A DNA stretch of 51,366 nucleotides from an uncultured beta proteobacterium. Lineage in GTDB: Bacteria > Pseudomonadota > Gammaproteobacteria > Burkholderiales > SG8-39. The notes beneath the pieces are model-generated. The model saw only the letters and a program-made list of their open reading frames with translations. It was not told the DNA's origin and searched no databases. Where the stretch lies: contig CADEDU010000032.1 of assembly GCA_902826155.1 (NCBI GenBank), positions 1-51,366 on the forward strand, read 5' to 3'. Below are positions 1 to 10,058 of the stretch, piece after piece. Both the position numbers and the translations under genes were made by a program. The first letter of the stretch is position 1, and the number at the start of each line of letters is the position of its first letter.

Positions 1-62
1 GGAATCGAACCCCCAACCTTCGGTTTTGGAGACCGACGCTCTGCCAATTGAGCTATTGGCCT
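1..62 (-). tRNA. trpT: tRNA-Trp (CCA), 3' end cut off by the window
   Basis: The reverse strand starts an acceptor arm at 62 and has a normal D arm. The anticodon arm has a 5-bp stem (TCGGT/ACCGA) around loop CTCCAAA, giving anticodon CCA. The T arm is intact; the 3' acceptor strand lies outside the window. It follows tuf, as in the common tuf-trpT-secE-nusG order, so secE/nusG are expected just beyond the left edge (inference). Confidence 0.93.
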
Positions 63-78
63 GTGGATCCACTGCGCT

Positions 79-107
79 GGCAGCGCGTTCAACCGGCCCG
101 CGCTGCC
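79..107 (-). other. Perfect 9-bp hairpin between tuf and tRNA-Trp
   Basis: GGCAGCGCG (79-87) and CGCGCTGCC (99-107) are perfect inverted repeats around an 11-nt loop, just downstream of the tuf stop codon. There is no U-tract, so a simple intrinsic terminator is unlikely. It could be a processing or mRNA-stabilising structure that separates tuf mRNA from the tRNA. Confidence 0.55.
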
Positions 108-125
108 GAAGAACGGCGACTCGTA

Positions 126-1316
<1,191 letters not shown>

Positions 1317-1400
1317 TTCTACGCTACCTCTTGCTCGGTGGAGTGGGTGCTATGTGTGCTCAGCTGCGACGGTTTTCAGCAAGTACCGCGCGAATTTTCA

Positions 1401-1475
<75 letters not shown>

Positions 1476-1558
1476 GTATGTCCTGCATCGTCCCGGAACA
1501 GATTCGGCCCGAAGGCCGGACAACAAAGCGGCGCACAACAAAGCCTCGGTCGCAGCGC

Positions 1559-1632
1559 TGGAGCGGGTGAAGGGAATCGAACCCTCGTCGTAAGCTTGGA
1601 AGGCTTCTGCTCTACCATTGAGCTACACCCGC
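1559..1632 (-). tRNA. glyT: tRNA-Gly (TCC)
   Basis: The reverse strand folds with acceptor GCGGGTG/CACCCGC and encoded CCA. The anticodon loop CTTCCAA gives anticodon TCC. The outermost anticodon-stem pair is a G-A mismatch. It is the middle tRNA of the tyr-gly-thr trio before tuf. Confidence 0.95.
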
Positions 1633-1760
1633 CTGTCGCAAAAAACGGAGCCCCTTCGTCCTACCCGCTGGCCTGTTCCAGATCGGGAATCGCCACTCCG
1701 CCATCGCGTGTGTCCACCACGCTCCAGACATGAATCGAATCAGGCATCTCGATCGATTCG

Positions 1761-1845
<85 letters not shown>

Positions 1846-1863
1846 GGGTGGCGAAAACCCTTG

Positions 1864-1892
1864 ATTATTAGATTCTTGCGACCGCTTGTCAA
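1864..1892 (-). promoter_or_regulatory. Sigma-70 promoter of the tRNA-tuf unit
   Basis: On the minus strand a perfect -35 TTGACA (1887-1892) is followed after 17 bp by AATAAT (1864-1869); TAATAA with 16-bp spacing is also possible. The predicted start near 1857 lies just upstream of the tRNA-Tyr 5' end. This is what a strong stable-RNA promoter looks like. Confidence 0.8.
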
Positions 1893-1988
1893 ACCCGTCT
1901 GCGCCACTCGCCGGACGGGCGCGCTCGGATCGCTGCTGAATCGCCTCCGCCCCCTCGTCCCTGACGTCGCTACGGTCATTGGATTCCG

Positions 1989-2705
1989 ATGCGCAATCGA
2001 ACGCCGCTGGTCCTGATTCCAGGGCTGCTGTGCGATGCCCTGCTGTGGCAAGCCCAAATTCGCGCCTTGTCCCAGTTCGCCGACTGCTGGGTGGCCGCCA
2101 CCACCGGCCGCGAGACGATGCAAGCGCTTGCCCGCCAAGTCCTGGACGGGGCCCCGTTCGATCGGTTCGCGCTCGCCGGCTTGTCGATGGGCGGTTACGT
2201 CGCCCTCGAGATGATCCGACAGGCGCCGGACCGGGTGGAGCGGCTGGCGCTTCTGGACACGTCGGTGCGACCCGATACGCCTGACCAGTCAGCGCGACGC
2301 AAGGATTTCATTCAGCTGGCCGAGCGCGGCCGATTCATCGGCGTGAGCGAAGCGCTCCTTCCGCTCCTGGTTCATCGCGACCGGCTGAACGACGCCCCGC
2401 TCGTGGCCACGATCAAGACGATGGCCCGCAACATCGGACGTGCCGCGTTCATCGCTCAGGAGCGCGCAATCATGAGCCGCGGCGACAGCCGGCCTGTGCT
2501 CGCATCGTTCGAGCGCCCGACGCTGGCGCTATGCGGCCATGACGACAAGCTCACGCCGCCTGCACTGCACGAGGAGATCGCCGCCATTGCCCCGCGCGCG
2601 AGACTCGAGTTGATCGACCAATGCGGGCATCTGAGCACGCTCGAACAACCCGATGCGGTGTCGCACGCGATGCAGGTTTGGCTCGCTACCGATCGGCACG
2701 ACTGA
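1989..2705 (+). CDS. Alpha/beta hydrolase
   Basis: The 238-residue protein is a cytoplasmic alpha/beta-hydrolase fold enzyme. The nucleophile elbow GLSMGG (64-69, Ser66) is clear. Asp185/186 in the CGHDD motif and His214 in the QCGH motif are good partners for the catalytic triad. A loop of the LIPGLLCDALLW type near the N-terminus forms the oxyanion region. The substrate is not evident; relatives include esterases and C-C bond hydrolases. It is the first gene of a plus-strand run of catabolic genes, but 160 bp separate it from the next, so co-transcription is uncertain. Confidence 0.88.
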   Translation: MRNRTPLVLIPGLLCDALLWQAQIRALSQFADCWVAATTGRETMQALARQVLDGAPFDRFALAGLSMGGYVALEMIRQAPDRVERLALLDTSVRPDTPDQSARRKDFIQLAERGRFIGVSEALLPLLVHRDRLNDAPLVATIKTMARNIGRAAFIAQERAIMSRGDSRPVLASFERPTLALCGHDDKLTPPALHEEIAAIAPRARLELIDQCGHLSTLEQPDAVSHAMQVWLATDRHD

Positions 2706-2865
2706 GGACGCGACAGAGCGAGCCTTTGCTTGCGCACGCACGCCCGCTGACCCGCACCGCCGCTGCTTTGCCTAGCGGACTGCTCATGCCACACTCATCG
2801 GCGAGGGCGCCCGCGCGCGACGGTTTTCAGAACATTCACCAAAGTAACGCTACAAGGAGGCGGCG

Positions 2866-3459
2866 ATGGCACTACCTGCGTTCAAACCCAAGCGTGTCGA
2901 TATCGAGCGCTGCGTGGCGCGGTTCGGCGATCTGCACGGCGCGGCAGGCGGATTCCCCGAAGACGGCTTGCCCGGCACCGAGCGCATTCTCTACAACGTG
3001 GTGGGCTTCCAAGCGCCGAACAGCGATCTTTACTCGCCCGTCGGCGCGGCCGCCAAACCGCACATCGGTCATCTCGCCGCGGGCTTCGGCATCGCGTATG
3101 CGCGGGCCAAACCCGGCCACGGCCCGTACATGCACAACCACGACACCAACGAGACCTTCATCCCGCTCGCCGGTCGCTGGGCGTTCGAATACGAAGCCGA
3201 AGACGGCACGCACCGCATCGAACTCGACCCTTACGACGTGATCTCGTTCCCACCCGGTGTCCAACGACGCTTCGAGAACGTCGTGCCGGCACCCGGCGAC
3301 GAGTACGGGTTGATGATGGCGGTGATCGGGGGCGATGCGCCGCAGGCGGAGTATTCGCCCGAGGCCGAGGCCATGCTCGTCAAGCTGGGGCGACTTCCGG
3401 CCAAGGATCTCGCCTCGGCGCCCGCTGAGTCATCTGCAGTAGCGGCAGCGAAGGCCTGA
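2866..3459 (+). CDS. Cupin domain protein
   Basis: The 197-residue protein has a single cupin barrel. Cupin motif 1 appears as HNHDTNE around residues 86-92, which supplies two His and one Glu metal ligands. Motif 2 (PPG followed by RRFEN, around 126-134) has Arg where the fourth ligand His usually sits. The C-terminal tail is Ala-rich. A strong AAGGAGG lies 5 nt before the ATG. The next gene begins 4 nt after its stop, so it is probably co-transcribed with the SDR. The role is unknown; a dioxygenase or isomerase of organic-acid catabolism is possible. Confidence 0.85.
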   Translation: MALPAFKPKRVDIERCVARFGDLHGAAGGFPEDGLPGTERILYNVVGFQAPNSDLYSPVGAAAKPHIGHLAAGFGIAYARAKPGHGPYMHNHDTNETFIPLAGRWAFEYEAEDGTHRIELDPYDVISFPPGVQRRFENVVPAPGDEYGLMMAVIGGDAPQAEYSPEAEAMLVKLGRLPAKDLASAPAESSAVAAAKA

Positions 3460-3463
3460 AGCG

Positions 3464-4228
3464 ATGCAGTCGTTGTTCGATCTCACCGGGAAAGTCGCGC
3501 TGATCACCGGCTCGTCGCGCGGCATCGGCCGGGCCATCGCTGAACACATGGCGCATCACGGCGCGACGGTGATCGTCTCCAGCCGCACGCAGGCTGAGTG
3601 CGACGAAGTCGCGCGCGCCATCAGCGCTCGAGGGGGCCGTGCGCTTGCCATCGCTGCCGACGTCGGCAGGAAAGAACAGCTCGAGCGGCTGGTGGCGGAA
3701 ACGCTAGGCCAATGCGGACGGATCGATATCCTGGTGTGCAACGCGGCAACCAACACGCATTTCGGTCCGCTTGCCAAAGCAAGCGACGAGTCTTTCGACA
3801 AGATGATGGCCGTCAACGTGCGCAGCGTCTGGCAGCTGTGCAATCTGGTCATCCCGCAGATGGCGGCACGCAAGGACGGCGCGGTCATCATCACTTCCAG
3901 CATCGCCAGCGTGAAAGGCAATCCGCTGATCGGCCTGTATGGCATCGCCAAATCGGCGGTCAACGCACTGGTGCGCAACCTGGCCACCGAGTGGGGACCG
4001 AGCAACGTGCGCGTCAACGCGATCGCGCCGGGACTGGTCAAGACCGAGTTCGCGCGCGCGCTGTGGAGCGACGACAAACTGCGCACCGCGCGCGAGGCCG
4101 CGACGCCGTTGCGCCGCATCGGCGAGCCCGATGACATCGCCGGCCTCGCGGTGATGTTCGCATCGCGCGCCGGCGCGTTCACCACCGGGCAAGTGCTGAT
4201 TGCCGACGGCGGCGTCACCATCGTCTAA
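3464..4228 (+). CDS. SDR family NAD(P)-dependent oxidoreductase
   Basis: This is a classical short-chain dehydrogenase/reductase of 254 residues. The cofactor motif TGSSRGIG is at 15-22. The catalytic Ser145 and the YxxxK pair Tyr159/Lys163 are present. The NNAG motif reads NAAT here (93-96). The C-terminus (TGQVLIADGG) is typical of the FabG/3-hydroxyacyl-CoA dehydrogenase-like group. The start codon is 4 nt after the cupin stop. The likely role is reversible oxidation of a hydroxyl group in the same catabolic route; the substrate is not identifiable. Confidence 0.93.
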   Translation: MQSLFDLTGKVALITGSSRGIGRAIAEHMAHHGATVIVSSRTQAECDEVARAISARGGRALAIAADVGRKEQLERLVAETLGQCGRIDILVCNAATNTHFGPLAKASDESFDKMMAVNVRSVWQLCNLVIPQMAARKDGAVIITSSIASVKGNPLIGLYGIAKSAVNALVRNLATEWGPSNVRVNAIAPGLVKTEFARALWSDDKLRTAREAATPLRRIGEPDDIAGLAVMFASRAGAFTTGQVLIADGGVTIV

Positions 4229-4338
4229 TTTGTCGATCGCTTGCTGGCCTGCGGTCGACGTTGCGCTGGGGATGTTGCGGCGCACCTCACGCTAGAATCG
4301 ATCGCATCGTCTCGTAGGATGCCGAGGGAAGCAACGCA

Positions 4339-7300
4339 ATGAACGCGCCGATCGCTCCGCAGTTGCTCGCCAACGCGAGTCTCGATGACAAGTACACGCT
4401 CGAATGCGGCCGCGCTTATCTGACCGGCACCCAGGCGCTGGTGCGCCTGCCGATGCTGCAGCGTCAGCGCGATCTTGCCGCCGGGCTGAACACCGGCTGC
4501 TACATCAGCGGCTATCGCGGCTCGCCGCTCGGCGGATACGATCAGGCGTTGCATCGCGCGCGTAAGCATCTCGATGCGCATCACATCAAGTTCCAGCCCG
4601 GCGTCAACGAGGATCTCGCCGCAACGGCGATCTGGGGCTCGCAGCAGCTCAACCTGTTCCCCGGTTCGAAGTACGACGGCGTGTTCGGCATCTGGTACGG
4701 GAAAGGTCCGGGCGTGGACCGCTGCGGTGACGTGTTCCGGCACGGCAACGCGGCCGGCACGTGGAAGCACGGCGGCGTGCTGTGTCTGGCCGGCGATGAT
4801 CACGGTGCGAAGTCCTCGACGCAGGCAGCGCAGTCCGACTTCATCTTCAAGGCGGTCGGCATTCCGGTGCTCGCGCCCTCGAACGTGCAGGAGTATCTCG
4901 ATCTCGGTTTGCACGGCTTCGCGCTCAGCCGCTACTCGGGATGCTGGATCGGCTTCAAGTGCGTGACCGACGTGGTCGAGGGCTCCGCCTCGGTCGAGAT
5001 CGATCCGGCGCGCGTGCAAGTGGTGCTGCCGACCGACTTCGTCATGCCAGAAGGCGGACTGGGCATTCGCTGGCCCGAGTTCCTCGGATTCATCGAACAG
5101 GAGCAACGGCTGTATCACCACAAACTTTTCGCGGTGATGGCCTACGCGCGTGTCAATCACTTCGATCGCACGATCTGGGACGCTCCGAACGCGCGGCTGG
5201 GCATCGTCACCTCCGGCAAGGCCTACAACGATGTGCGCCAGGCGCTCGACGAACTGGGCATCGACGCCGCGGAGGCGGCGCGCATCGGCGTCAAGCTGTT
5301 CAAGATCGGCATGCCCTGGCCGCTCGAGCCCACACGCATCGCCGAGTTCTGCCGCGGCGTGGAAGAGGTCGTGGTGATCGAAGAGAAGCGCCAGCTGATC
5401 GAGTACCAGCTCAAGGAGCAGCTCTACAACCTGCCTGACACGCTGCGACCGCGCATCGTCGGCAAGTTCGATTCGCACGGCGAGTGGGACGTGCCGCAAT
5501 CGCGCATGCTGCTGCCGACCACTGGCGAGCTGACGCCGGCGATGGTCGCCCGCGTGATCGCCGATCGCATCGGCCGGTTCCATCAGTCCGACCGGATCAA
5601 GGCGCGCCTGGCGTTTCTCGATGCCAAGGAAGCGGCGCTCAAGTCGCCCGGTCAGGTCATTCCGATCGCGCGCATCCCGTACTTCTGCTCCGGCTGTCCG
5701 CACAACAGCTCGACCCGAGTGCCCGATGGCAGTCGCGCACTTGCCGGAATCGGTTGCCACTACATGGCGCAATGGATGCCCGATCGCAACACCGCGACGT
5801 TCAGCCACATGGGCGGCGAAGGCGTCGCATGGTGCGGACAGTTTCCGTTCAGCGATACCAAGCACGTGTTCGCCAATCTCGGCGACGGCACCTACTTCCA
5901 CTCGGGTCTGCTCGCGATTCGCTTCGCGGTGGCCGCGAAGGCGCCGATCACCTACAAGATCCTATTCAACGACGCGGTGGCGATGACCGGCGGCCAGCAT
6001 CACGATGGCCCGCTCACGCCGGCGATGATCAGCCGCCAGGTTGCGGCCGAAGGGGTCGACAAGATCGTCGTTGTCACCGACCAGCCCGAGCGCTATCAGA
6101 CGGTGCGGGATCTCGCGCCCGGCACACCGGTGCGGCATCGCGACGAGCTCGATGCGGTACAGCGCGAGCTGCGCGAGTACCCCGGCGTATCGGTGCTCAT
6201 CTACGACCAGACATGCGCGGCGGAAAAACGACGTCGGCGCAAGCGTGGGGAGTTCCCTGACCCGGACCAGCGCATCTTCATCAACGAAGCGGTGTGCGAG
6301 GGCTGCGGCGACTGCGGCGAAGCGTCCAATTGCGTGTCGGTGGAACCGCTCGAAACCGAGTTCGGCCGCAAGCGCACGATCAATCAATCGAGCTGCAACA
6401 AGGATTTCTCGTGCGTGAAGGGCTTCTGCCCCAGCTTCGTGAGCGTGGTGGGTGGGAAGCCGAGAAAAGGCAAGGCACTCGCCTCGAGCACCGACGATTT
6501 CGGTGTACTGCCCGAGCCCTCGCTGCCAGCCGCACAGGCGCCCTACGGCATTCTGGTGACGGGTATCGGCGGCACCGGCGTAGTCACGATTGGGCAGCTC
6601 CTGGGCATGGCGGCGCACCTGGAAGGCAAGGGCGTCACCGTGCTCGACATGGCCGGCCTTGCGCAGAAGAATGGCGCGGTGCTCTCGCACATCCGCATCG
6701 CCGACTCACCCGATCAGTTGCACGGCGCGCGCGTGGCGGCAGGACAGGCCGATGCCGTGATCGGCTGCGACATCGTAGTCGCGATCAACACTGAGACTTT
6801 GAGTCGGGTCACCGCGGGCCGCACGCGGATCGTCGCCAACAGCGCGCGTGTGCCGACCGCGGATTTCACCCACAAGCCCGACTGGAAGTTTCCACTGGAC
6901 CGCATGCAGCAGACGCTGGCCGAGGCGGCCGGCGCCGATCGCACTGCGTTCGTGGACGGTACGCGCCTGGCCACCAGCTTGCTGGGTGATGCAATCGCGA
7001 CGAACCTGTTCATGCTGGGCTTCGGCTGGCAGAAAGGCTTGGTACCGCTGTCAGCCGCAGCCATTGAGCGGGCGATCGAACTGAACGGCGTGTCGATCGA
7101 AGCCAACAAGAAGGCGTTCCTATGGGGACGCCGGGCAGCCGCCGACCTCGACAAGACCGAACGCGCTGCGGCGCCGGCGTCGGTGGTGCCAATCAAGCAG
7201 GCTTTGTCGCGCAATGTCGACGAGGTGGTCGCGCGACGCATGGCCGAGCTTACCGAATATCAAGATGCCGCCTACGCCGCACGCTACAAGGCGCTCGTGG

Positions 7301-7872
7301 ATCGCGTGAGGACCGTCGAGCAGCAACGCGTACCCGGCTCTACCGCGATGAGCGAAGCCGTCGCGCGCTACTACTACAAACTGCTCGCCTACAAGGACGA
7401 GTACGAAGTCGCGCGCCTGTACTCGAAGCCGGAATTCATGCAGCGGCTCGAGGCGACGTTCGAAGGCGAGCTCAAGTTGCAATTCCATCTGGCGCCACCG
7501 ATCTTCAACAAACCCGATCCGGTCACCGGCAAGGCGAAGAAGTCGCTGTATGGTCCGTGGCTGGCGAGCGGCTTTCGCTGGCTCGCGCGATTGAAGAAGT
7601 TGCGCGGCACCGCGTTGGACATCTTCGGGCGCAGCGAAGAGCGGCAGATGGAGCGGCGTCTGATTGGCGAGTACGAAGCGATGGTCGAAGAACTCATCGC
7701 CAAACTCTCCCGCGACAATCACGCTCTGGCAGTCGAGCTGGTAAGCGTGCCCGAGCAGATTCGCGGCTTCGGCCATGTGAAGCTCAAGCACGTGGCCGTG
7801 GCAAAGAAAGCCGAAGCGGCGCTGCTCGAACGGTGGCGCGCCCCGGCAGGAACCACGGCACGGGCCGCCTGA
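4339..7872 (+). CDS. Indolepyruvate ferredoxin oxidoreductase, single-chain type
   Basis: This 1177-residue enzyme oxidatively decarboxylates aryl pyruvates such as indolepyruvate or phenylpyruvate to the acyl-CoA using thiamine diphosphate and an electron carrier. An N-terminal pyruvate-oxidoreductase-like region precedes a TPP-binding region (GDGTYF and NDAVAMTGGQ, about 515-555). A CSGCPHN motif lies near 450. A second Cys group (CEGCGDCG near 653, plus Cys pairs near 685-695) could hold Fe-S clusters. The gamma/beta-type domain starts with GIGGTGVV near 742, and a C-terminal extension follows. Archaeal enzymes split this into IorA and IorB; the fused form is common in proteobacteria. A GAGGGA ribosome binding site precedes the ATG. 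Confidence 0.93.
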   Translation: MNAPIAPQLLANASLDDKYTLECGRAYLTGTQALVRLPMLQRQRDLAAGLNTGCYISGYRGSPLGGYDQALHRARKHLDAHHIKFQPGVNEDLAATAIWGSQQLNLFPGSKYDGVFGIWYGKGPGVDRCGDVFRHGNAAGTWKHGGVLCLAGDDHGAKSSTQAAQSDFIFKAVGIPVLAPSNVQEYLDLGLHGFALSRYSGCWIGFKCVTDVVEGSASVEIDPARVQVVLPTDFVMPEGGLGIRWPEFLGFIEQEQRLYHHKLFAVMAYARVNHFDRTIWDAPNARLGIVTSGKAYNDVRQALDELGIDAAEAARIGVKLFKIGMPWPLEPTRIAEFCRGVEEVVVIEEKRQLIEYQLKEQLYNLPDTLRPRIVGKFDSHGEWDVPQSRMLLPTTGELTPAMVARVIADRIGRFHQSDRIKARLAFLDAKEAALKSPGQVIPIARIPYFCSGCPHNSSTRVPDGSRALAGIGCHYMAQWMPDRNTATFSHMGGEGVAWCGQFPFSDTKHVFANLGDGTYFHSGLLAIRFAVAAKAPITYKILFNDAVAMTGGQHHDGPLTPAMISRQVAAEGVDKIVVVTDQPERYQTVRDLAPGTPVRHRDELDAVQRELREYPGVSVLIYDQTCAAEKRRRRKRGEFPDPDQRIFINEAVCEGCGDCGEASNCVSVEPLETEFGRKRTINQSSCNKDFSCVKGFCPSFVSVVGGKPRKGKALASSTDDFGVLPEPSLPAAQAPYGILVTGIGGTGVVTIGQLLGMAAHLEGKGVTVLDMAGLAQKNGAVLSHIRIADSPDQLHGARVAAGQADAVIGCDIVVAINTETLSRVTAGRTRIVANSARVPTADFTHKPDWKFPLDRMQQTLAEAAGADRTAFVDGTRLATSLLGDAIATNLFMLGFGWQKGLVPLSAAAIERAIELNGVSIEANKKAFLWGRRAAADLDKTERAAAPASVVPIKQALSRNVDEVVARRMAELTEYQDAAYAARYKALVDRVRTVEQQRVPGSTAMSEAVARYYYKLLAYKDEYEVARLYSKPEFMQRLEATFEGELKLQFHLAPPIFNKPDPVTGKAKKSLYGPWLASGFRWLARLKKLRGTALDIFGRSEERQMERRLIGEYEAMVEELIAKLSRDNHALAVELVSVPEQIRGFGHVKLKHVAVAKKAEAALLERWRAPAGTTARAA

Positions 7873-7879
7873 TCGGCCC

Positions 7880-8530
7880 GTGAACATCCTGCGCTTTGAA
7901 AAGCTGCCGGTCCGCCCCTGGAAGAATGGTGGCGGAACGGTGCGCGTCATCGCGGAGCGTTCGGCGCCCGGCAGTCCCGCTGAGTGCGACTGGTACGTGG
8001 CGATCGCCGACATCGAGCAGCTTGGCCCGTTCTCGCCGTACCCGGGCATGGACCGGCGGCTGATCCATCTGCAAGGCTCGCCGCTCGCGCTGCGTTGTCG
8101 TTCGCAGTCCCAGGGGCTCGACTTCACGCACCGCATCGACACTCCGCTCACCGAGTTCGCGTTTCAAGGCGACTGGGACACTTCCTGTGAATCGCTCGCC
8201 TCCCCTGCCGATCCCAGTGCGCCGAAGCTCGCGCGCGTGCTCAACGTGATCACGCGGCGCTCACACGCCAGCGCAAGGATCGAGGTGATCGAGGTATCGA
8301 CCGCGCAGCCCGTTGAAAAAGCCCCGGGTGAGTCGCTCCTGATCGTCGTTGCCGCGGGATCGCTACGGGCAATGTCCGCTGGCGCGAATGTCCAGCCGCC
8401 GCTCGCACGCTACGACGTATTGCTGGAGGAGACGCCGGGCTACGCCTCGGTCTCGCTGAGTCCGGCAGGATTCGGGGCGGCGCACGCGGTGGTCGTGCGC
8501 ATCATCTCGATTCGCGCTGCGAACCCATAG
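7880..8530 (+). CDS. hutD: HutD/Ves family protein
   Basis: The 216-residue protein carries the family signature PWKNGGGTVRVIAE at 13-26 and the two-lobed cupin-like HutD organisation. HutD proteins are linked to histidine utilisation and are thought to bind a pathway ligand; no catalytic role is firmly established. The start is GTG, 8 nt after the ferredoxin oxidoreductase stop, so the two are likely co-transcribed. No other hut gene is visible, so a role tied to amino-acid or aryl-pyruvate breakdown is an inference. Confidence 0.85.
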   Translation: MNILRFEKLPVRPWKNGGGTVRVIAERSAPGSPAECDWYVAIADIEQLGPFSPYPGMDRRLIHLQGSPLALRCRSQSQGLDFTHRIDTPLTEFAFQGDWDTSCESLASPADPSAPKLARVLNVITRRSHASARIEVIEVSTAQPVEKAPGESLLIVVAAGSLRAMSAGANVQPPLARYDVLLEETPGYASVSLSPAGFGAAHAVVVRIISIRAANP

Positions 8531-8597
8531 CGTGCCGCATAAGCATTGACGAGGCGACGATTCCCGGCCCAAACAGGCTCACGGTTTTTGCACCCGC

Positions 8598-9023
8598 TTA
8601 CTTGCAATGCTGCGGCGAGACTTCAATCAAAGAGACGAATTTGCCGTCGCTGCCCCGATAGCTGTAGGCGAGCGACACACCGGCGCGCAGCAGACCCGCC
8701 ATGTTCGATTGGCTGCAGACCGAGCGGCGCAGCTGCGGCTGCATGCCAGCGTTGAATTGCTCGACATCGACCGAAGCGCCAGCGCGGTGAATGAGGGTGT
8801 AGCTGTAGGTCAAGCGAGGGCCCGGACCGGCGCTCACCTGATCAAGTCGGGTCTCCGCGTCGACCTGACGAGGCAGCGAACGGTTCAGCTCCGCGACGGT
8901 GTCCTCGAACCACTTGGCATCGTAAGTGCCACCGGCAGAAGGCTGAGCGGCGGTCCCTTGCGCGAACGCTTGGGTCACCGCAGTCAGCATCGCGAACGCG
9001 ATGGCTGGTGTGACTCGTTTCAT
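8598..9023 (-). CDS. Small secreted protein of unknown function
   Basis: The ATG at 9023 has a GGAGGT ribosome binding site and starts a signal peptide: Met-Lys-Arg, a hydrophobic stretch, then an AFAQ cleavage site about 20 residues in. The mature domain of roughly 120 residues has two Cys near the C-terminal half (in VCSQSN and PQHCK) that could form a disulfide. An upstream in-frame ATG at 9050 lacks these signals. The protein is probably periplasmic. I do not recognise the family. It converges with hutD and diverges from the ChaC-like gene. Confidence 0.75.
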   Translation of the reverse strand: MKRVTPAIAFAMLTAVTQAFAQGTAAQPSAGGTYDAKWFEDTVAELNRSLPRQVDAETRLDQVSAGPGPRLTYSYTLIHRAGASVDVEQFNAGMQPQLRRSVCSQSNMAGLLRAGVSLAYSYRGSDGKFVSLIEVSPQHCK

Positions 9024-9262
9024 GTCAGTTACCTCCAACGATCGGCGCACCGCCGGCGCGGCGAGGCTCGAGCCTCGAAGCTGCGCAATTCATCGGTCGC
9101 CGACGACTTTTCGCGTCGCCGCGTGGTGCTGTCAACCTGTGCGCGCGCCGACCCGTTCGAGGTCTAAATCGCCCGCTGTGTTTGGCCGATAATACTCGAT
9201 CATATCCGTCGTTTTCCTCGCTTTCCCCGCATCCGCGTCGCTTTCCCGCCGCCTCGCTCGAC

Positions 9263-9916
9263 ATGGTCCTCACGCGTGAATCCCTTCAGTCCGGCTTGAT
9301 GCGCGATCTATGGAACGCGTCTGGGCAGAAGTCACGCTGCCTGTCGGAGGAGGAGTTGGACACCTCGGTCGATCAGACCCTCGCCGAACTCGAGGCAGCG
9401 GACGATCCGTGGGTGTTTGGATACGGGTCGCTCATCTGGAACCCGCTCCTGCACTACGTCGAGCGCCAGCCGGCGTTGATGCGCGGATACCACCGGCGCT
9501 TTTGCCTGTGGTCGCGCACCGGGCGCGGAACACCGGAGAATCCCGGTCTCGTACTTGGACTCGACCGTGGCGGCAGCTGCCGCGGCATCGCCTACCGGAT
9601 CGATCGCGCAGTCGTGCGCGAGGAATTCCGGCTGCTGTGGCGACGCGAGATGATCGCGATGTCGTACTGCCCCAAGTGGATCGCGGTGAACACTGTCGAG
9701 GGAGAGGTGAAAGCACTGGCCTTCGTCATGAATCGCGAGCATCCGAACTACGCCGGGCATTTGAGTATCGAGCAGACCGCCAGCGTGCTCGCCACTGCGG
9801 TCGGTCGCCTCGGTTCAGCCCGGGACTATCTGCTGCAGACAATCGCCGGATTGCAGCAACACGGCGTGCGCGACCATCACCTGATCCGCCTGCGCGCCTG
9901 CATCGACTGCGCCTGA
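9263..9916 (+). CDS. Gamma-glutamylcyclotransferase, ChaC-like
   Basis: ChaC-family enzymes cleave glutathione to 5-oxoproline and Cys-Gly in the cytoplasm. The signature FGYGSLIW is at 52-59 of this 217-residue protein, and the expected catalytic Glu is in WRREM (Glu129). The ATG at 9263 was chosen because it opens a typical family N-terminus; an upstream TTG at 9182 in the same frame would add 27 low-complexity residues. A TAATAC -10-like element lies just before that TTG. It stands alone on the plus strand. Confidence 0.9.
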   Translation: MVLTRESLQSGLMRDLWNASGQKSRCLSEEELDTSVDQTLAELEAADDPWVFGYGSLIWNPLLHYVERQPALMRGYHRRFCLWSRTGRGTPENPGLVLGLDRGGSCRGIAYRIDRAVVREEFRLLWRREMIAMSYCPKWIAVNTVEGEVKALAFVMNREHPNYAGHLSIEQTASVLATAVGRLGSARDYLLQTIAGLQQHGVRDHHLIRLRACIDCA

Positions 9917-10058
9917 CCTGGCGGTTGCGGCTTGCTATCCTCGCCGCTGCGCCGCAGGTGGCGCGCTTCCGGACTCGTGCGACGCAACGATTGCCGGGCA
10001 CATCTCGTTCAAAGTAACCCTGCCGCTCGCTTCGATCGGCGACGAAGGAGTCTTCGCC

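Noticed and set aside
4225..5901. 558-codon open frame antisense to the ferredoxin oxidoreductase
   Set aside because: The opposite strand encodes a recognised enzyme with complete motifs; this frame has none.
7120..8151. 343-codon antisense frame over the oxidoreductase end and hutD
   Set aside because: It overlaps two real genes and shows no recognisable motif.
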